DNA of 64,000 bases from Lachnospiraceae bacterium (GCA_017399445.1 JAFQCM010000056.1:1-64000); one strand, 5' to 3'. Shown: positions 39,702 to 50,509, numbered from the stretch's first letter. A program made the numbers and translations. Notes: a model not told the origin generated them from the letters alone.

Positions 39702-41873
39702 ATGAAAAATGGAAAAAGTTCGCTGGCGGTGATTGGATTTTTACTGGTAGTGTTAATTTTGTTATCTATATTTGGATGTGGACAGGACATAAAAGGTGTT
39801 GCAGATATGCGTTTTGGTATTGATATACGTGGTGGTGTGGAAGCCGTATTTGAACCGGAAGGCATTGACAGAAAGGCAACAGAAGAGGAACTGGAAACTG
39901 CAAGAAATGTAATCGAAAGCCGATTAGATTCTCAGAATATTACAGACAGAGAAGTGACCGTGGACCAGGAAGGGGGCTATATGATTGTCCGTTTCCCATG
40001 GAAATCTGATGAAACGGATTTTAACCCGGAAGAAGCTATTTTAGAGTTAGGTGAGATGGCACAGCTTACATTCCGGGCACCGGATGGAACAGTTCTCTTG
40101 GAAGGAAAAAATGTAGAAAGCAGCAGTGCGGAAAAAGATGCTTCTGGTATGTCAAATGAATGGGTAGTAACCTTGAACTTTGACAGTGAAGGAGCAAAAT
40201 TATTTGAAGAAGCAACAGGAGCTCATGTAGGGGAAAGTATTGGAATTTACATGGATGAAGAACTGATTTCTAATCCGGTGGTAGAAGCTAAAATCTCTGG
40301 TGGGCAGGCGGTAATTAATGGAATGGCAGATATGGAGGAAGCCAAAAAATTATCAGAAAAAATCAATGCAGGTGCCTTACCCTTTTCTTTAAAAACCTCT
40401 AGCTTTAGCACTATTAGTCCAAGCCTTGGAAATAATGCATTAAACATTATGGTTGCAGCGGGAGTAATTAGTTTCTTTGTGGTTTGCGCTTTTATGATTG
40501 GATATTATAAATTTACCGGGATTGTGGCATGTATTACGCTGACTATGCAGATGTTGATTCAGCTTTTGGCGATTTCCATTCCACAGTATACCCTTACTTT
40601 ATCAGGAATTGCAGGTATTATTTTATCTATGGGTATGGCAGTGGATGCTAATATTATTATTTCAGAACGTATTTCGGAAGAAATTCAAAAGGGAAGTTCT
40701 GTAAGAATGGCGGTAAAAGCAGGCTATAAAAATGCCTTTTCTTCTGTAATGGATGGAAATGTAACTACCGCAATTGTAGCAGTGATTCTTATGCTGTTTG
40801 GTTCTGGTTCTATGCTAAGTTTTGGTTATACATTAATGATTGGTATGATTGTTAATGTATTTGTAGGGGTTAGTGTATCCAAGAAAATATTGTTGTCCTT
40901 CCTTGAAAGTGAGAAGTTTGCCAATACAAAATATTTCAGAAAGAAAAAGGAATTGAAAGTAAAACGTTTTTATGAAAATACAAAAATCTATGCAGCCATT
41001 TCAGGAGTAATTTTTCTTGTAGGAATTGTGGCATGTTTTGTAAAAGGGGTAAGCTTGGATACCCAGTTTACCGGAGGTGTGGTGTTAAGTTATGAAACAG
41101 AAGCATCAGTAGATACAGGGAAAATAGAAACAGCAGTAGAAAAGGTAAGTGGAAGACCTGTAACTGTACAAATTACGGAGGATAATACTGGTGAAGGCAG
41201 ACAGATTAAGGTGACACTAGCAGGTAACAGCGGAATGACACCAGAAGAACAGCAGAAAATTAATGATACAGTAAATGCGTGTCTGGATGGTGCCAGTGCA
41301 GAGCAAACAGAAACTTATGTAGTAGAACCATATATTGGAGCAAAAGCTTTGAAAAATTCTGTAATTGCTATTGCTTTATCCGCTATATTTATTTTGATTT
41401 ATGTATGGGTAAGATTTTCAGCTATTTCAGGACTTTTGGCTGGAGTTACTGCATTAATTGCACTGGTTCATGATGTGCTGGTGGTATTTTTCTCTTTCGT
41501 ATTGTTTGGAATACCGTTAAATGATGCCTTTGTAGCAGTTGTGCTTACCATTATAGGATACTCCATTAACGATACTATTGTAATGTATGATCGAATCAGG
41601 GAAAACAGAGGAGAATTAAAGAATAAGAGTATTGGCGAACTGGTAAATATCAGTGTGTCACAGACCTTTGGACGTTCCATTAACACCTCTCTAACCACAG
41701 GGGCTTGTGTATTGATTATTTTGATGGCTTCGGTGGTATTCCAGCTAAATTCTATCTTTGAATTTTCTCTGCCAATGTTTTTTGGTATTATCAGTGGATG
41801 TTATTCTTCCATTTGTATTGCTGGAGGACTTTGGGCGGTACTGGAGAAGAGAAAGGAAAAGAAAACAGTGTAA
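39702..41873 (+). CDS. secDF: SecD-SecF fusion, protein export accessory
   Basis: 723 residues joining SecD and SecF, as in many Firmicutes. It uses the ion gradient to help pull exported proteins out of the SecYEG channel. Visible: the SecD signature FGIDIRGGVEAVF near the N-terminus, a periplasm-facing P1-type domain, the conserved GMAVDANIIISERI helix, the SecF start LDTQFTGGVVLSYE (about 450-463) and the second core SINDTIVMYDRIRE. Twelve membrane segments are expected and can be traced. A ribosome binding site AAGAGGTT precedes the ATG. It shares a bidirectional terminator with hydF. Confidence 0.95.
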   Translation: MKNGKSSLAVIGFLLVVLILLSIFGCGQDIKGVADMRFGIDIRGGVEAVFEPEGIDRKATEEELETARNVIESRLDSQNITDREVTVDQEGGYMIVRFPWKSDETDFNPEEAILELGEMAQLTFRAPDGTVLLEGKNVESSSAEKDASGMSNEWVVTLNFDSEGAKLFEEATGAHVGESIGIYMDEELISNPVVEAKISGGQAVINGMADMEEAKKLSEKINAGALPFSLKTSSFSTISPSLGNNALNIMVAAGVISFFVVCAFMIGYYKFTGIVACITLTMQMLIQLLAISIPQYTLTLSGIAGIILSMGMAVDANIIISERISEEIQKGSSVRMAVKAGYKNAFSSVMDGNVTTAIVAVILMLFGSGSMLSFGYTLMIGMIVNVFVGVSVSKKILLSFLESEKFANTKYFRKKKELKVKRFYENTKIYAAISGVIFLVGIVACFVKGVSLDTQFTGGVVLSYETEASVDTGKIETAVEKVSGRPVTVQITEDNTGEGRQIKVTLAGNSGMTPEEQQKINDTVNACLDGASAEQTETYVVEPYIGAKALKNSVIAIALSAIFILIYVWVRFSAISGLLAGVTALIALVHDVLVVFFSFVLFGIPLNDAFVAVVLTIIGYSINDTIVMYDRIRENRGELKNKSIGELVNISVSQTFGRSINTSLTTGACVLIILMASVVFQLNSIFEFSLPMFFGIISGCYSSICIAGGLWAVLEKRKEKKTV

Positions 41874-41981
41874 TATCATATAAATTTATGTATATTAGCA
41901 AAGCTAGTTGCGTAGCAACGAAAAGCACGATAGTGGGACTTTGCCAATGGCATGGGCCGAACTGTTACATTTTGTACAAAG

Positions 41982-42017
41982 AAAGCCCCACAGATGAGAT
42001 AATCTGTGGGGTTTTTG
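41982..42017. terminator. bidirectional terminator between secDF and hydF
   Basis: CCCCACAGAT pairs with ATCTGTGGGG around GAGATA; A and T tracts lie on both sides. The 100 bases before it hold only a small GTTGCGTAGCAAC hairpin. Confidence 0.88.
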
Positions 42018-42054
42018 CTTGTTATTTATCAAAATGATATTACATAAGCAGATA

Positions 42055-43266
42055 CTATCTTTCTAACTGCATTGCAATATGAGGAAATGCCTCTACAGAA
42101 CGCTTTAAAATGCCATTCATATAGGCAATAGCTGTTCCATAATTGGTGATAGGCACTTGCTGCTCTGTAGCAATAGCAATACGATGTTTCATTTCCCGTT
42201 CATTCAGCATACATCCGCCACAATGAATAATCAGTTTATACTTGGAAAGATCCTGTGAAAACTCTGTTCCACTGGTAAAAGCAAAATTGATGTCTTTTTT
42301 GGTGTAGTTGTGTATCCAACGAGGCAGTTTGACTGTTCCGATATCATCACATTGTCTGTGATGAGTGCAACCTTCTGAAATCAAAACAGAATCATTATCC
42401 TTTAGTGTATCAAGAATTTTGGCACCCTGTACTGCAAGTTCAAGATTTCCTTTGTAGCGGGCAAAAAGAATGGAAAAGGAAGTCAAAAGAACATCAGGTG
42501 GAGTATCGGCAGCCACCTGTTTAAAAGCCTGACTGTCAGTAATCACCAGTTTTGGTTTTTTACCTAAGCTGGCAAGAGTTTCCTTCAACTGGTTTTCCTT
42601 TGTTACAATAGAAATAGCCTCTGCTTCCAGGATAGCACGAATGGTCTGCTGCTGAGGAAGAATCAGCCGGCCTTTCGGTGCAGCACTGTCAATGGGAATC
42701 ACTAGAACTGCCAAATCAGAAGGTTCTAGTAAATCTGCAACAAGGGGTACTTCAGGTTGGGAAGCAGGTATTTGATTGGCAATTAATTGTCGAAGCTCTG
42801 GTATGTTAGTACCTGATTTTGCACTAACGGCTATGCAATGTTCTTTTATATCATGAGGAATTGCCGGAGTACATAAATCTGATTTATTAAATACCACAAC
42901 AAAAGGCAGTTTTTTTGCTTTGAATCGTGCAATTAATTTTAGATCAAGTTCAGCCATTCCCTTGCTGCTGTCTACAATTAAGACAGCAATATCTGTTTTA
43001 TTTAATACCTGATAAGTTTTCTGAATTCTTAAAGCTCCCAAACTTCCCTCATCATCCAGACCGGCAGTATCAATTAATACTACCGGCCCCATAGGTAAAA
43101 TTTCCATTGCTTTGTATACAGGGTCTGTTGTGGTTCCTTCGTATTCAGAAACAATAGAAAGCTGTTGATTGGTAATTGCATTAATTACGCTGGATTTTCC
43201 AACATTTCGTTTCCCAAACAGGGCGATATGCAACCTTTCGGAAGAAGGTGTATGATTAAGTGACAT
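42055..43266 (-). CDS. hydF: [FeFe]-hydrogenase maturation GTPase HydF
   Basis: 403 residues. HydF is the scaffold on which the hydrogenase di-iron cluster is assembled before delivery. The N-terminal GTPase domain shows GKRNVGKSS (G1), DTAGLDDEG (G3) and NKSD (G4). The C-terminal part carries the cluster-ligand set, with CTHHRQCDD and later HCGGCML. GGGAGG lies before the ATG. It is 20 bases behind hydG and in the same operon. HydE and the hydrogenase itself are not in this window. Confidence 0.95.
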   Translation of the reverse strand: MSLNHTPSSERLHIALFGKRNVGKSSVINAITNQQLSIVSEYEGTTTDPVYKAMEILPMGPVVLIDTAGLDDEGSLGALRIQKTYQVLNKTDIAVLIVDSSKGMAELDLKLIARFKAKKLPFVVVFNKSDLCTPAIPHDIKEHCIAVSAKSGTNIPELRQLIANQIPASQPEVPLVADLLEPSDLAVLVIPIDSAAPKGRLILPQQQTIRAILEAEAISIVTKENQLKETLASLGKKPKLVITDSQAFKQVAADTPPDVLLTSFSILFARYKGNLELAVQGAKILDTLKDNDSVLISEGCTHHRQCDDIGTVKLPRWIHNYTKKDINFAFTSGTEFSQDLSKYKLIIHCGGCMLNEREMKHRIAIATEQQVPITNYGTAIAYMNGILKRSVEAFPHIAMQLER

Positions 43267-43286
43267 AAAAATCGCCTCCCTAAAAG

Positions 43287-44705
43287 TTAAAATCTAAAGT
43301 CTCTGGTTCCTTTTTTTATCTGTTCTAAATTCTGCTTTACAATTTCTCGTATTTTATCACTTGGAATATTTTCTATTTCTTTCAAAATCAGCTGTTCTCC
43401 TGTTTGTTTTGTGGAATCAGAAGCATAATCTTCTAAATATTCCTGTAAAGTCATCAAAGCATTAGGATGACAGCAGTTTTGAATCTGGCCACTTTTGCAG
43501 AGGCTCATAAAACGGTCCCCAGTTCTGCCCTCTCGATAGCAGGCAGTACAAAAACTTGGAATATAGCCGGATTCCATAAGCCAGTGAACAACTTCATCTA
43601 AAGTACGGGTATCGCTAACGTCAAACTGGGCAGAATTGTCATCTTCCGGTTCCGGCTCCACATAGCCTCCCACGCTGGTGCGGGAGCCTCCACTAATTTG
43701 AGATACTCCAAGATGTAATAAACGTTCTCTACATTTCTGGCTTTCTCTAGTGGAAATAATCATTCCGGTATAAGGTACGCTAATTCGGATACAGGCAACT
43801 ATTTTGGCAAAAGTATCATCATCAATACCATTGTCAAAGGTATCCGGGTCAATGTCATCTGCCCGGCGGACTCTTGGAACGCTGATAGTATGAGGGCCCA
43901 CTCCGTGGAGAGCCTCTAAATGTTCAGCATGCATAAGCAGACCGGCAAATTCATAACGATATAATTCTAAACCAAATAAAACACCAATTCCTACATCATC
44001 AATTCCAGCTTCCATAGCACGATCCATGGCTTCTGTATGATAAGCATAATCATGTTTTGGACCGGTAGGATGCAGTCTTTCATAACTTTCTTTATGATAG
44101 GTCTCCTGAAAAAGAATATAGGTTCCAATTCCTGCTTCTTTTAATTTTCGGTAGTTTTCTACAGTGGTAGCCGCAATATTTACATTAACACGGCGAATTG
44201 CACCATTTTTATGTTTAATACTATAAATAGTTTTAATACTTTCCAACACATATTCTATTGGATTATTTACAGGGTCTTCTCCAGTTTCCAAAGCAAGACG
44301 TTTATGTCCCATGTCCTGTAAGGCAATTACCTCTTTTTTAATCTCTTCCTGTGACAGCTTTTTCCGAGTAATATGCTTGTTTTTCAAATGATATGGACAG
44401 TAAAGACAACCGTTCACGCAATAATTTGACAGATAAAGTGGTGCAAACATAACGATACGGTTGCCATAAAAATCTTTTTTAATCTGCTCCGCCAGCTGAA
44501 AAATTTCTTCGTTTTTTTCGGGAATATTACAGTCTAATAATACAAGTGCTTCCCGATGGGTTAATCCTTTTCTCAAACGGGCTTTGTCTAAAATCTGATT
44601 AATAAGTTCTACATTATCTTTGTTTTTATCAGCATACTGAAGAGTGTCTAAAATTTCTTCATGACTAATAAATTCTTCTGCCTTAGTTGATGTTACTTGA
44701 TACAT
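43287..44705 (-). CDS. hydG: [FeFe]-hydrogenase maturation radical-SAM lyase HydG
   Basis: About 472 residues, the usual family length. HydG splits tyrosine to supply CO and cyanide for the hydrogenase cluster. The radical-SAM cluster motif is CVNGCLYC (CxxxCxxC); the second C-terminal cluster site is CTAC followed about 22 residues later by another Cys in QNCCHP. I prefer the ATG at 44705 (MYQVTSTKAEEF), with AGGAAGG upstream, over longer readings whose extension does not look like the family. It is the first gene of the hydG-hydF unit. Upstream on this strand TTTCAA and TATACT, 17 bases apart (44808-44780), could be its promoter. Confidence 0.93.
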   Translation of the reverse strand: MYQVTSTKAEEFISHEEILDTLQYADKNKDNVELINQILDKARLRKGLTHREALVLLDCNIPEKNEEIFQLAEQIKKDFYGNRIVMFAPLYLSNYCVNGCLYCPYHLKNKHITRKKLSQEEIKKEVIALQDMGHKRLALETGEDPVNNPIEYVLESIKTIYSIKHKNGAIRRVNVNIAATTVENYRKLKEAGIGTYILFQETYHKESYERLHPTGPKHDYAYHTEAMDRAMEAGIDDVGIGVLFGLELYRYEFAGLLMHAEHLEALHGVGPHTISVPRVRRADDIDPDTFDNGIDDDTFAKIVACIRISVPYTGMIISTRESQKCRERLLHLGVSQISGGSRTSVGGYVEPEPEDDNSAQFDVSDTRTLDEVVHWLMESGYIPSFCTACYREGRTGDRFMSLCKSGQIQNCCHPNALMTLQEYLEDYASDSTKQTGEQLILKEIENIPSDKIREIVKQNLEQIKKGTRDFRF

Positions 44706-44923
44706 GACATACACAATCCTTCCTGTGGAAATAAAAATAGTAAAATCTTTCAAAATACAAGATACAGTCTTTAAATTATAGTATACTACTAATTCTTGTA
44801 TATTGAAAGGCGGAAACATATGGGATATGAAAAAATATGTTAAAATTTCACAAAAAAAGGTTTGTTTCCGTTAGAAAATGTGATAAAATAAATATAATTA
44901 AGCGTAGGGAAGGAGAAGGTTAT

Positions 44924-45874
44924 ATGGGATTTTTTGGAAAAAAAGAAAAAGAAATGACCACAAACACCAGTGTTGAGATTAATACAGCAGAAATTTCAGC
45001 ACCTATTAAGAAAATTGAGGATTTTGTAAAACAAAAAGAAGCAGAGATTGCAAAAGAAGGAAAAGCAGAGGCAGGAAGAATTGACGATATTAAAAGCAGC
45101 TTTTGTGATATTGCCAGAAAGACTGAAGATATTGACAGTTCAGTTGGGGGACTTCAAACAGATTTTCAGTCTATTAACAGCATTACAGAAGGGTTGAATA
45201 ATGGTATTGATAATGTATTTAAAACTGTAGCTAGTGCATATGACACTGTAACTCAGTTAAAAGAAAATTCAGAAGCTGTGGAAGCGAAGTTTGAAGAAAT
45301 ACAAAAAGAATTTCATGAATTTCAGAAAAGCTTTGATGAAATTAAGGATGCCATGCAAGCAATTATAGGAATTGCTAATCAAACTAACATGCTTGCATTA
45401 AATGCTTCTATCGAAGCTGCAAGAGCTGGTGAAAACGGAAGAGGATTTGCAGTAGTAGCAGACCAGGTAAATGCACTGGCAGGTCAGATTAAAGTTTTGG
45501 TAGGTGATGTAAATTCTAGCATGGAAACTTTACAAGACAATTCTGAACATTTAGAAACCTCCATGGGACAGGCTCACAAAGCGTTAGGAGTTTCAAAAGA
45601 AAGAGTAGAAGAAACCAAAAAAGTTTTTGAAAGTATTAGTGAATCAGGAAAAGAAGTTACTAATATCAGATCTGATATTGATGAAGCATTTGAATCCTGC
45701 GCAATGCAGCTGGCAGATGTGAAATCAGTAACAGAAAGTACAGCGAATGCATTTGGCAGTGTGGCAGATGAAATGGAAAAATTAGAGATTTCTGATAATA
45801 AAGATTATGGATATGGATATATTGGTGAAGTGATCAAGGAACTGAAACCAGTAATTGAGAAATTAGGAAAATAA
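44924..45874 (+). CDS. soluble methyl-accepting chemotaxis-type signalling protein
   Basis: 316 residues with no membrane segment. The C-terminal signalling hairpin is recognisable from its conserved tip, [17 protein letters not shown], followed by [11 protein letters not shown]. The N-terminal part is mainly helical with few sensor features. It should couple to CheW/CheA in the cytoplasm, either for chemotaxis or another Che-like pathway. The ATG at 44924 has AAGGAG upstream; a longer frame from 44837 lacks one. It is divergent from hydG and followed by the large palindromic repeat. Confidence 0.9.
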   Translation: MGFFGKKEKEMTTNTSVEINTAEISAPIKKIEDFVKQKEAEIAKEGKAEAGRIDDIKSSFCDIARKTEDIDSSVGGLQTDFQSINSITEGLNNGIDNVFKTVASAYDTVTQLKENSEAVEAKFEEIQKEFHEFQKSFDEIKDAMQAIIGIANQTNMLALNASIEAARAGENGRGFAVVADQVNALAGQIKVLVGDVNSSMETLQDNSEHLETSMGQAHKALGVSKERVEETKKVFESISESGKEVTNIRSDIDEAFESCAMQLADVKSVTESTANAFGSVADEMEKLEISDNKDYGYGYIGEVIKELKPVIEKLGK

Positions 45875-45896
45875 GAAAGCGTGTGGTAATACGGAC

Positions 45897-46420
45897 ATAC
45901 GGACGCCGGGAAGGGGCATCGATACGTCCTAAAAAGACAGAGACAACGCTGCGACGAACTAACTACTAACTACTAACTACTAACTACGACTAAGACTCTC
46001 AGGTGAGAATTTGGAGTCTAAGTCTACGTAGGTAGTGGATTTCGTCTCCGCTAAGGACGTCTCTTAATTGTCTTTTTAGGACATATTGGTGCCCCTTCTC
46101 GGCTGTGTATGGACTACGCTGTGGAAGAGAGGTTGCCAGACGGAAGGTCTGTACTGGGAGAAAAGTTGATGGTAACGATCTCCTATCTAAAGGGGATAAT
46201 TCAAAGATGTCATTGTTGCCAATACACAGCCCGGGAGCGGGACAGATACGGCTTTGACAGGCATTTAAGAGACGCTTTTAGTGGAGGTGAAATCCACTGT
46301 TTACGGAGACTTAGGCTCGAGGTCCTCACCCGAGAGTCTTAGTCGTAGTTAACAGTTAGTTCACCGCAACGTTGTCTGGCCTGCCAAAGCCGTGTCTGTC
46401 CCGCTCCCGGGCGTCCGTAT
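45897..46420. repeat. 524-bp compound palindrome of two inverted hairpin units
   Basis: Outer ends are the inverted repeat ATACGGACGCC/GGCGTCCGTAT. Inside are two units in opposite orientation, 45905-46103 and 46230-46411, separated by about 126 bases whose ends are GGCTGTGTAT and ATACACAGCC. Each unit folds back on itself. Unit 1 pairs 45905-45938 with 46070-46103 (34 positions: three G-U pairs and one C-A mismatch if read as plus-strand RNA). Unit 2 pairs 46230-46262 with 46379-46411 (33 positions, two non-Watson-Crick). The inner loops are clearly homologous between the units (AGACAACG, GAACTAAC, ACTACGACTAAGACTCTC). The outer stems differ in sequence but both remain paired. No protein is encoded; the short reading frame at 46109 is accidental. 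Confidence 0.85.
45961..45988 (+). repeat. heptamer tandem repeat AACTACT
   Basis: Just under four copies of AACTACT inside the loop side of unit 1 of the compound palindrome. Unit 2 has only one equivalent (AACTAACTG), so this is a local expansion. Confidence 0.8.
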
Positions 46421-46497
46421 ATCTATAATTTGAATTACCTTCCCCCCACATTTTAGAAAACCTTAAGAATTATGTTTAAAAATTCACAATCTTTATA

Positions 46498-46526
46498 TTG
46501 ATTTATAAGGAAAAAATCTCTATAAT
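46498..46526 (+). promoter_or_regulatory. sigma-A promoter for ftsH-uvrC
   Basis: TTGATT, a 17-base spacer, TATAAT. It lies just outside the palindromic element and about 110 bases before the ftsH start. Confidence 0.65.
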
Positions 46527-46639
46527 AAATTGGAAAAAGAAAAGAAAAACGAAACGTGTAAAAGTCGCTCCCGTGGGAAAAGATATCCTTGAAGGCTATA
46601 AGTGCTGAGTTCCGGTGAGTAGACATGGAGGAGAAGTGT

Positions 46640-48526
46640 ATGGATAATAACAATTCCAACAATAATGGAGGGCAGAATCAGAAAGGACCCCAGACATTTA
46701 TTATATTGGCGATTGCCGCAGTTGTTACACTGATATTGTTTAGTTTTATAAGTAATCTTTTAACAGACAGTTCCCAAAAAAAGATTACCTATAATGAATT
46801 TTTAGAGATGGTAGACAGTAATCAGGTAAAAAGTGTTAAAATCGAAAGTGACAGAATTACTATTGTACCGAAGACAAAAGCAGAACAGGAAGGAAAAGAA
46901 AGTGTTTTAGCAGCAGTACCATTGATTACTTATTATACAGGTATCGTTGAAGATGACACATTAACAGAGAAGCTTTTGGTAGCAGGAGTGAGTTTAGAAG
47001 GAGAAATACCTGACAGGGTAGGATTTCTGGAATCCCTTTTAATGACAGTTCTTCCACTGATACTTATGTGGATACTGTTAAGCTTTTTGTTTAGCAAAAT
47101 GGCAAAAGGCAGTGGGATGATGGGCGTTGGAAAAAGTAATGCCAAAGTATATGTGGAAAAAGAAACGGGTATTACTTTTAAAGATGTAGCAGGAGAAGAT
47201 GAAGCAAAAGAGTCTTTGCAGGAAGTGGTAGATTTCCTTCATAATCCTGATAAATATAGTAAAATTGGGGCAAAACTGCCAAAGGGTGCATTGTTGGTAG
47301 GACCTCCGGGAACAGGTAAAACCTTACTTGCAAAAGCAGTGGCAGGAGAAGCCAATGTACCTTTCTTTTCACTAGCCGGTTCTGACTTTGTGGAAATGTT
47401 TGTTGGTGTAGGTGCCTCCCGTGTAAGAGATTTATTTAAAGAAGCACAAAAAGCAGCGCCATGTATTATTTTTATTGATGAAATTGATGCCATTGGTAAA
47501 AGTCGTGATTCCAGATATGGCGGTGACAGTGAACGTGAGCAGACCTTAAACCAACTTTTGGCAGAAATGGATGGCTTTGATACTTCCAAAGGTATTTTGA
47601 TTCTTGCAGCTACCAACAGACCGGAAGTATTAGACAAAGCATTGTTAAGACCAGGACGTTTTGACCGTCGTGTCATTGTAGATAAACCAGATTTAAAGGG
47701 GCGTGTGGAAATCCTTAGAGTACATGCTAAAAATGTACTTATGGACGATACCGTTGACTTAGAAGCTATTGCATTGGCAACTTCTGGTGCAGTTGGTTCC
47801 GACCTTGCCAATATGATTAACGAAGCAGCTATTAATGCAGTAAAACATGGCAGAACCGTAGTTTCCCAGTCAGATTTATTTGAAGCAGTAGAAGTGGTTC
47901 TGGTTGGAAAAGAAAAGAAAGACCGCATTATGAGCAAGGAAGAGAGAAGAATTGTTTCTTATCATGAAGTAGGTCATGCATTAATCAGCGCTTTGGAAAA
48001 AGACTCAGAACCAGTACAGAAAATCACTATCGTTCCAAGAACTATGGGAGCTTTAGGATATGTTATGAATGTTCCGGAAGAAGAAAAATTCCTAAATACA
48101 GAAAAAGAACTTCGTACCATGCTTGTAAAATTTCTTGCAGGACGTGCAGCAGAAGAAATTGTATTCGATACAGTAACCACAGGGGCTTCCAACGACATTG
48201 AAAAAGCAACAGAGATCGCCCGCTCCATGGTAACCCAGTACGGTATGTCTGAAAAATTCGGTTTAATTGGATTAGAAACCGTAGAAAGCAAATACCTGGA
48301 CGGGAAAGCAGCGATGCATTGTGGTGATGCTACCGCAGCAGAAGTTGATAAAGAAGTTATGAAGCTCTTAAAGGAAAGTTATGAAAGAGCGAAGGAGCTC
48401 TTAATAGAGAATAGAGAAGCGCTGGATAAAATCGCAGAGTTTCTCATTGAGAAAGAAACTATTACTGGTAAGGAATTCATGAAAATTTTCCGTGAAATCA
48501 AAGGAATTCCGGAACCAGAGGAATAA
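46640..48526 (+). CDS. ftsH: ATP-dependent zinc metalloprotease FtsH
   Basis: 628 residues. A membrane-bound hexameric protease that removes damaged membrane proteins and short-lived regulators. Order: an Asn-rich start, two membrane segments (about 15-35 and 130-150) around a small exported domain, then the AAA domain with Walker A GPPGTGKT and Walker [10 protein letters not shown], the second-region-of-homology arginines in RPGRFDRR, and the M41 protease with HEVGH (HExGH zinc site). The ATG at 46640 has GGAGGAG six bases upstream; a longer frame from 46625 does not. uvrC follows after two bases, so they are co-transcribed. Confidence 0.97.
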   Translation: MDNNNSNNNGGQNQKGPQTFIILAIAAVVTLILFSFISNLLTDSSQKKITYNEFLEMVDSNQVKSVKIESDRITIVPKTKAEQEGKESVLAAVPLITYYTGIVEDDTLTEKLLVAGVSLEGEIPDRVGFLESLLMTVLPLILMWILLSFLFSKMAKGSGMMGVGKSNAKVYVEKETGITFKDVAGEDEAKESLQEVVDFLHNPDKYSKIGAKLPKGALLVGPPGTGKTLLAKAVAGEANVPFFSLAGSDFVEMFVGVGASRVRDLFKEAQKAAPCIIFIDEIDAIGKSRDSRYGGDSEREQTLNQLLAEMDGFDTSKGILILAATNRPEVLDKALLRPGRFDRRVIVDKPDLKGRVEILRVHAKNVLMDDTVDLEAIALATSGAVGSDLANMINEAAINAVKHGRTVVSQSDLFEAVEVVLVGKEKKDRIMSKEERRIVSYHEVGHALISALEKDSEPVQKITIVPRTMGALGYVMNVPEEEKFLNTEKELRTMLVKFLAGRAAEEIVFDTVTTGASNDIEKATEIARSMVTQYGMSEKFGLIGLETVESKYLDGKAAMHCGDATAAEVDKEVMKLLKESYERAKELLIENREALDKIAEFLIEKETITGKEFMKIFREIKGIPEPEE

Positions 48527-48528
48527 AT

Positions 48529-50400
48529 ATGTTTGATATAGAAGAAGAGTTAAAAAAACTGCCTGCCTCCCCAGGTGTATATATTATGCATGATGAAAAG
48601 GATGCAATTATATATGTAGGAAAAGCTATTAGTTTGAAGAACAGGGTCAGGCAGTATTTTCAAAGTAGTAGGAATAAAACAGCGAAAATTGAAAAAATGG
48701 TAAGCCACATTGCCAGATTTGAGTACATTATTACGGACTCAGAGATGGAAGCGCTGGTATTGGAGTGTAATTTAATTAAGGAGCATCGTCCAAAATATAA
48801 TACCATGCTGGTGGATGATAAAACTTATCCTTATATTAAAGTTACAGTGGGAGAAGAGTATCCAAGAGTACTTTTTACCAGAATGGCGAAGAAAGATAAG
48901 TCCAGATATTTTGGACCTTATACCAGCGCTCAAGCAGTGAAGGATACCATTGAGCTGTTAAGGAAAATGTATAAGATTAGGACCTGTAATAAGAGTATTA
49001 AGGAAGGGCAGGTCAATGACAGACCATGCTTGTATTATCATATGAAACAGTGTGATGCACCTTGTAATCATTATATATCCAAAGAAGAGTATGGGGAAAA
49101 TATTAAACGAGTATTGGAATTTTTAAATGGGAATTACTCGGAAACCTTGAAGAGTCTTAGAGAAAAAATGCAAAAAGCATCAGAAGAGATGAATTTTGAA
49201 GAAGCTATAGTTTATCGTGATTTAATCGAAAGTGTAAAGGCAATTGCCCAGAAACAAAAGATTACAGATAGTAATAATTTGGAAAACAGAGATATACTTG
49301 CTTTGGCTACCGACGGGGAAGATGGCATTATGCAGGTGTTTTTTATACGAGATGGAAAATTGATTGGAAGAGAACATTTTCATATGAATATTCCGGTAGG
49401 AGAAAGTAATGCAAAAACCATTGAAAGTTTTGTGAAGCAGTTTTATGCAGGAACCCCTTTTATTCCAAAGGAATTAATGCTTCAGGAAGAAATTGAAGAT
49501 ATGGAAATACTGGAACAATGGCTTAGTACTAAGAGAGGTCAAAAAGTGCATATAAAGGTTCCGAAAAAGGGAGCAAAAGAGCGTATGGTAGAGCTTGCCA
49601 AGAAAAATGCTGCATTGGTACTTGCTCAGGATAAGGAAAGAATTAAAAGAGAAGAAGGCAGAACGATTGGTGCTATGCATGAGATTGCAAATCTTTTAGG
49701 TCTGGAAAATATCAACAGAATAGAAGCTTTCGATATTTCTAATACCAGCGGTTTTGCTTCTGTTGGATCCATGATTGTGTATGAAAAAGGAAAACCAAAG
49801 AACAGCGATTATAGGAAGTTTAGAATAAAATCTGTAGAAGGACCAGATGATTATGCCAGTATGGAAGAAGTGCTGACCAGACGTTTTCTTCATGGTATGG
49901 AAGAGAAAAAGGAACTGGAAGCAAAGAATTTGGGAGAAGAATTGGGCGGCTTTACCAAGTTTCCGGATTTGATTATGATGGATGGTGGAAAAGGTCAGGT
50001 GCATATTGCACAAAAAGTCTTGGGAAAATTAAAGCTTGCCATACCGGTGTGTGGTATGGTAAAAGATGATAATCATAGAACCAGAGGCTTATACTATAAT
50101 GATGTGGAACTGCCCATTGACCGTCATTCGGAAGGGTTTAAACTGATTACCCGTATTCAGGATGAGGCTCACAGATTTGCCATAGAATATCACCGTTCCT
50201 TAAGAAGTAAGAATCAAGTACATTCTATTTTGGATGAAATTGATGGAATTGGTGAAAAACGAAGAAAAGCATTACTTCGCCGGTTTAAGTCAGTGGAACA
50301 TATAAAAGAGGCCACAATAGAAGAACTGGCATTAACAGAAACCATGAATCAGAAAGCAGCAGAAACTGTGTATGCTTTTTTTCATAAAGAAAAAGTATGA
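48529..50400 (+). CDS. uvrC: excinuclease ABC subunit C
   Basis: 623 residues. Makes the two incisions of nucleotide excision repair. N-terminal GIY-YIG nuclease ([19 protein letters not shown]), a UvrB-binding UVR motif near 200-235, the RNase-H-like second nuclease domain ([10 protein letters not shown] and later [12 protein letters not shown]), and C-terminal helix-hairpin-helix DNA-binding repeats ([19 protein letters not shown]). AGAGG precedes the ATG within the end of ftsH. A strong terminator follows. Confidence 0.97.
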   Translation: MFDIEEELKKLPASPGVYIMHDEKDAIIYVGKAISLKNRVRQYFQSSRNKTAKIEKMVSHIARFEYIITDSEMEALVLECNLIKEHRPKYNTMLVDDKTYPYIKVTVGEEYPRVLFTRMAKKDKSRYFGPYTSAQAVKDTIELLRKMYKIRTCNKSIKEGQVNDRPCLYYHMKQCDAPCNHYISKEEYGENIKRVLEFLNGNYSETLKSLREKMQKASEEMNFEEAIVYRDLIESVKAIAQKQKITDSNNLENRDILALATDGEDGIMQVFFIRDGKLIGREHFHMNIPVGESNAKTIESFVKQFYAGTPFIPKELMLQEEIEDMEILEQWLSTKRGQKVHIKVPKKGAKERMVELAKKNAALVLAQDKERIKREEGRTIGAMHEIANLLGLENINRIEAFDISNTSGFASVGSMIVYEKGKPKNSDYRKFRIKSVEGPDDYASMEEVLTRRFLHGMEEKKELEAKNLGEELGGFTKFPDLIMMDGGKGQVHIAQKVLGKLKLAIPVCGMVKDDNHRTRGLYYNDVELPIDRHSEGFKLITRIQDEAHRFAIEYHRSLRSKNQVHSILDEIDGIGEKRRKALLRRFKSVEHIKEATIEELALTETMNQKAAETVYAFFHKEKV

Positions 50401-50461
50401 CCATAGTGGTGCTAACATATAAAAAAGCTTGTATTGAGAATTTATAATTAAATGTTTAATT

Positions 50462-50509
50462 AAAAAGCCGGAAAGATGGGAAGGTGATGTCCCATCTTCC
50501 GGCTTTTTA
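50462..50509. terminator. bidirectional terminator between uvrC and the chemoreceptor
   Basis: AAAAAGCCGGAAAGATGGG pairs with CCCATCTTCCGGCTTTTT with one bulged A; A and T tracts on both sides. Confidence 0.92.

Noticed and set aside
46109..46342. 77-codon open frame inside the compound palindrome
   Set aside because: It crosses both hairpin arms and the spacer, has no ribosome binding site and unusual composition; palindromic DNA explains it.
45897..46420. integron attC sites or an insertion sequence
   Set aside because: The arms lack proper GTTRRRY/RYYYAAC boxes, there is no transposase or integrase, and the units are longer than typical attC sites.
47239..47937. 232-codon open frame antisense to ftsH
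   Set aside because: It lies wholly within ftsH on the opposite strand, its protein has the Ser/Thr/Pro-rich look of a reverse-frame shadow, and it has no ribosome binding site.
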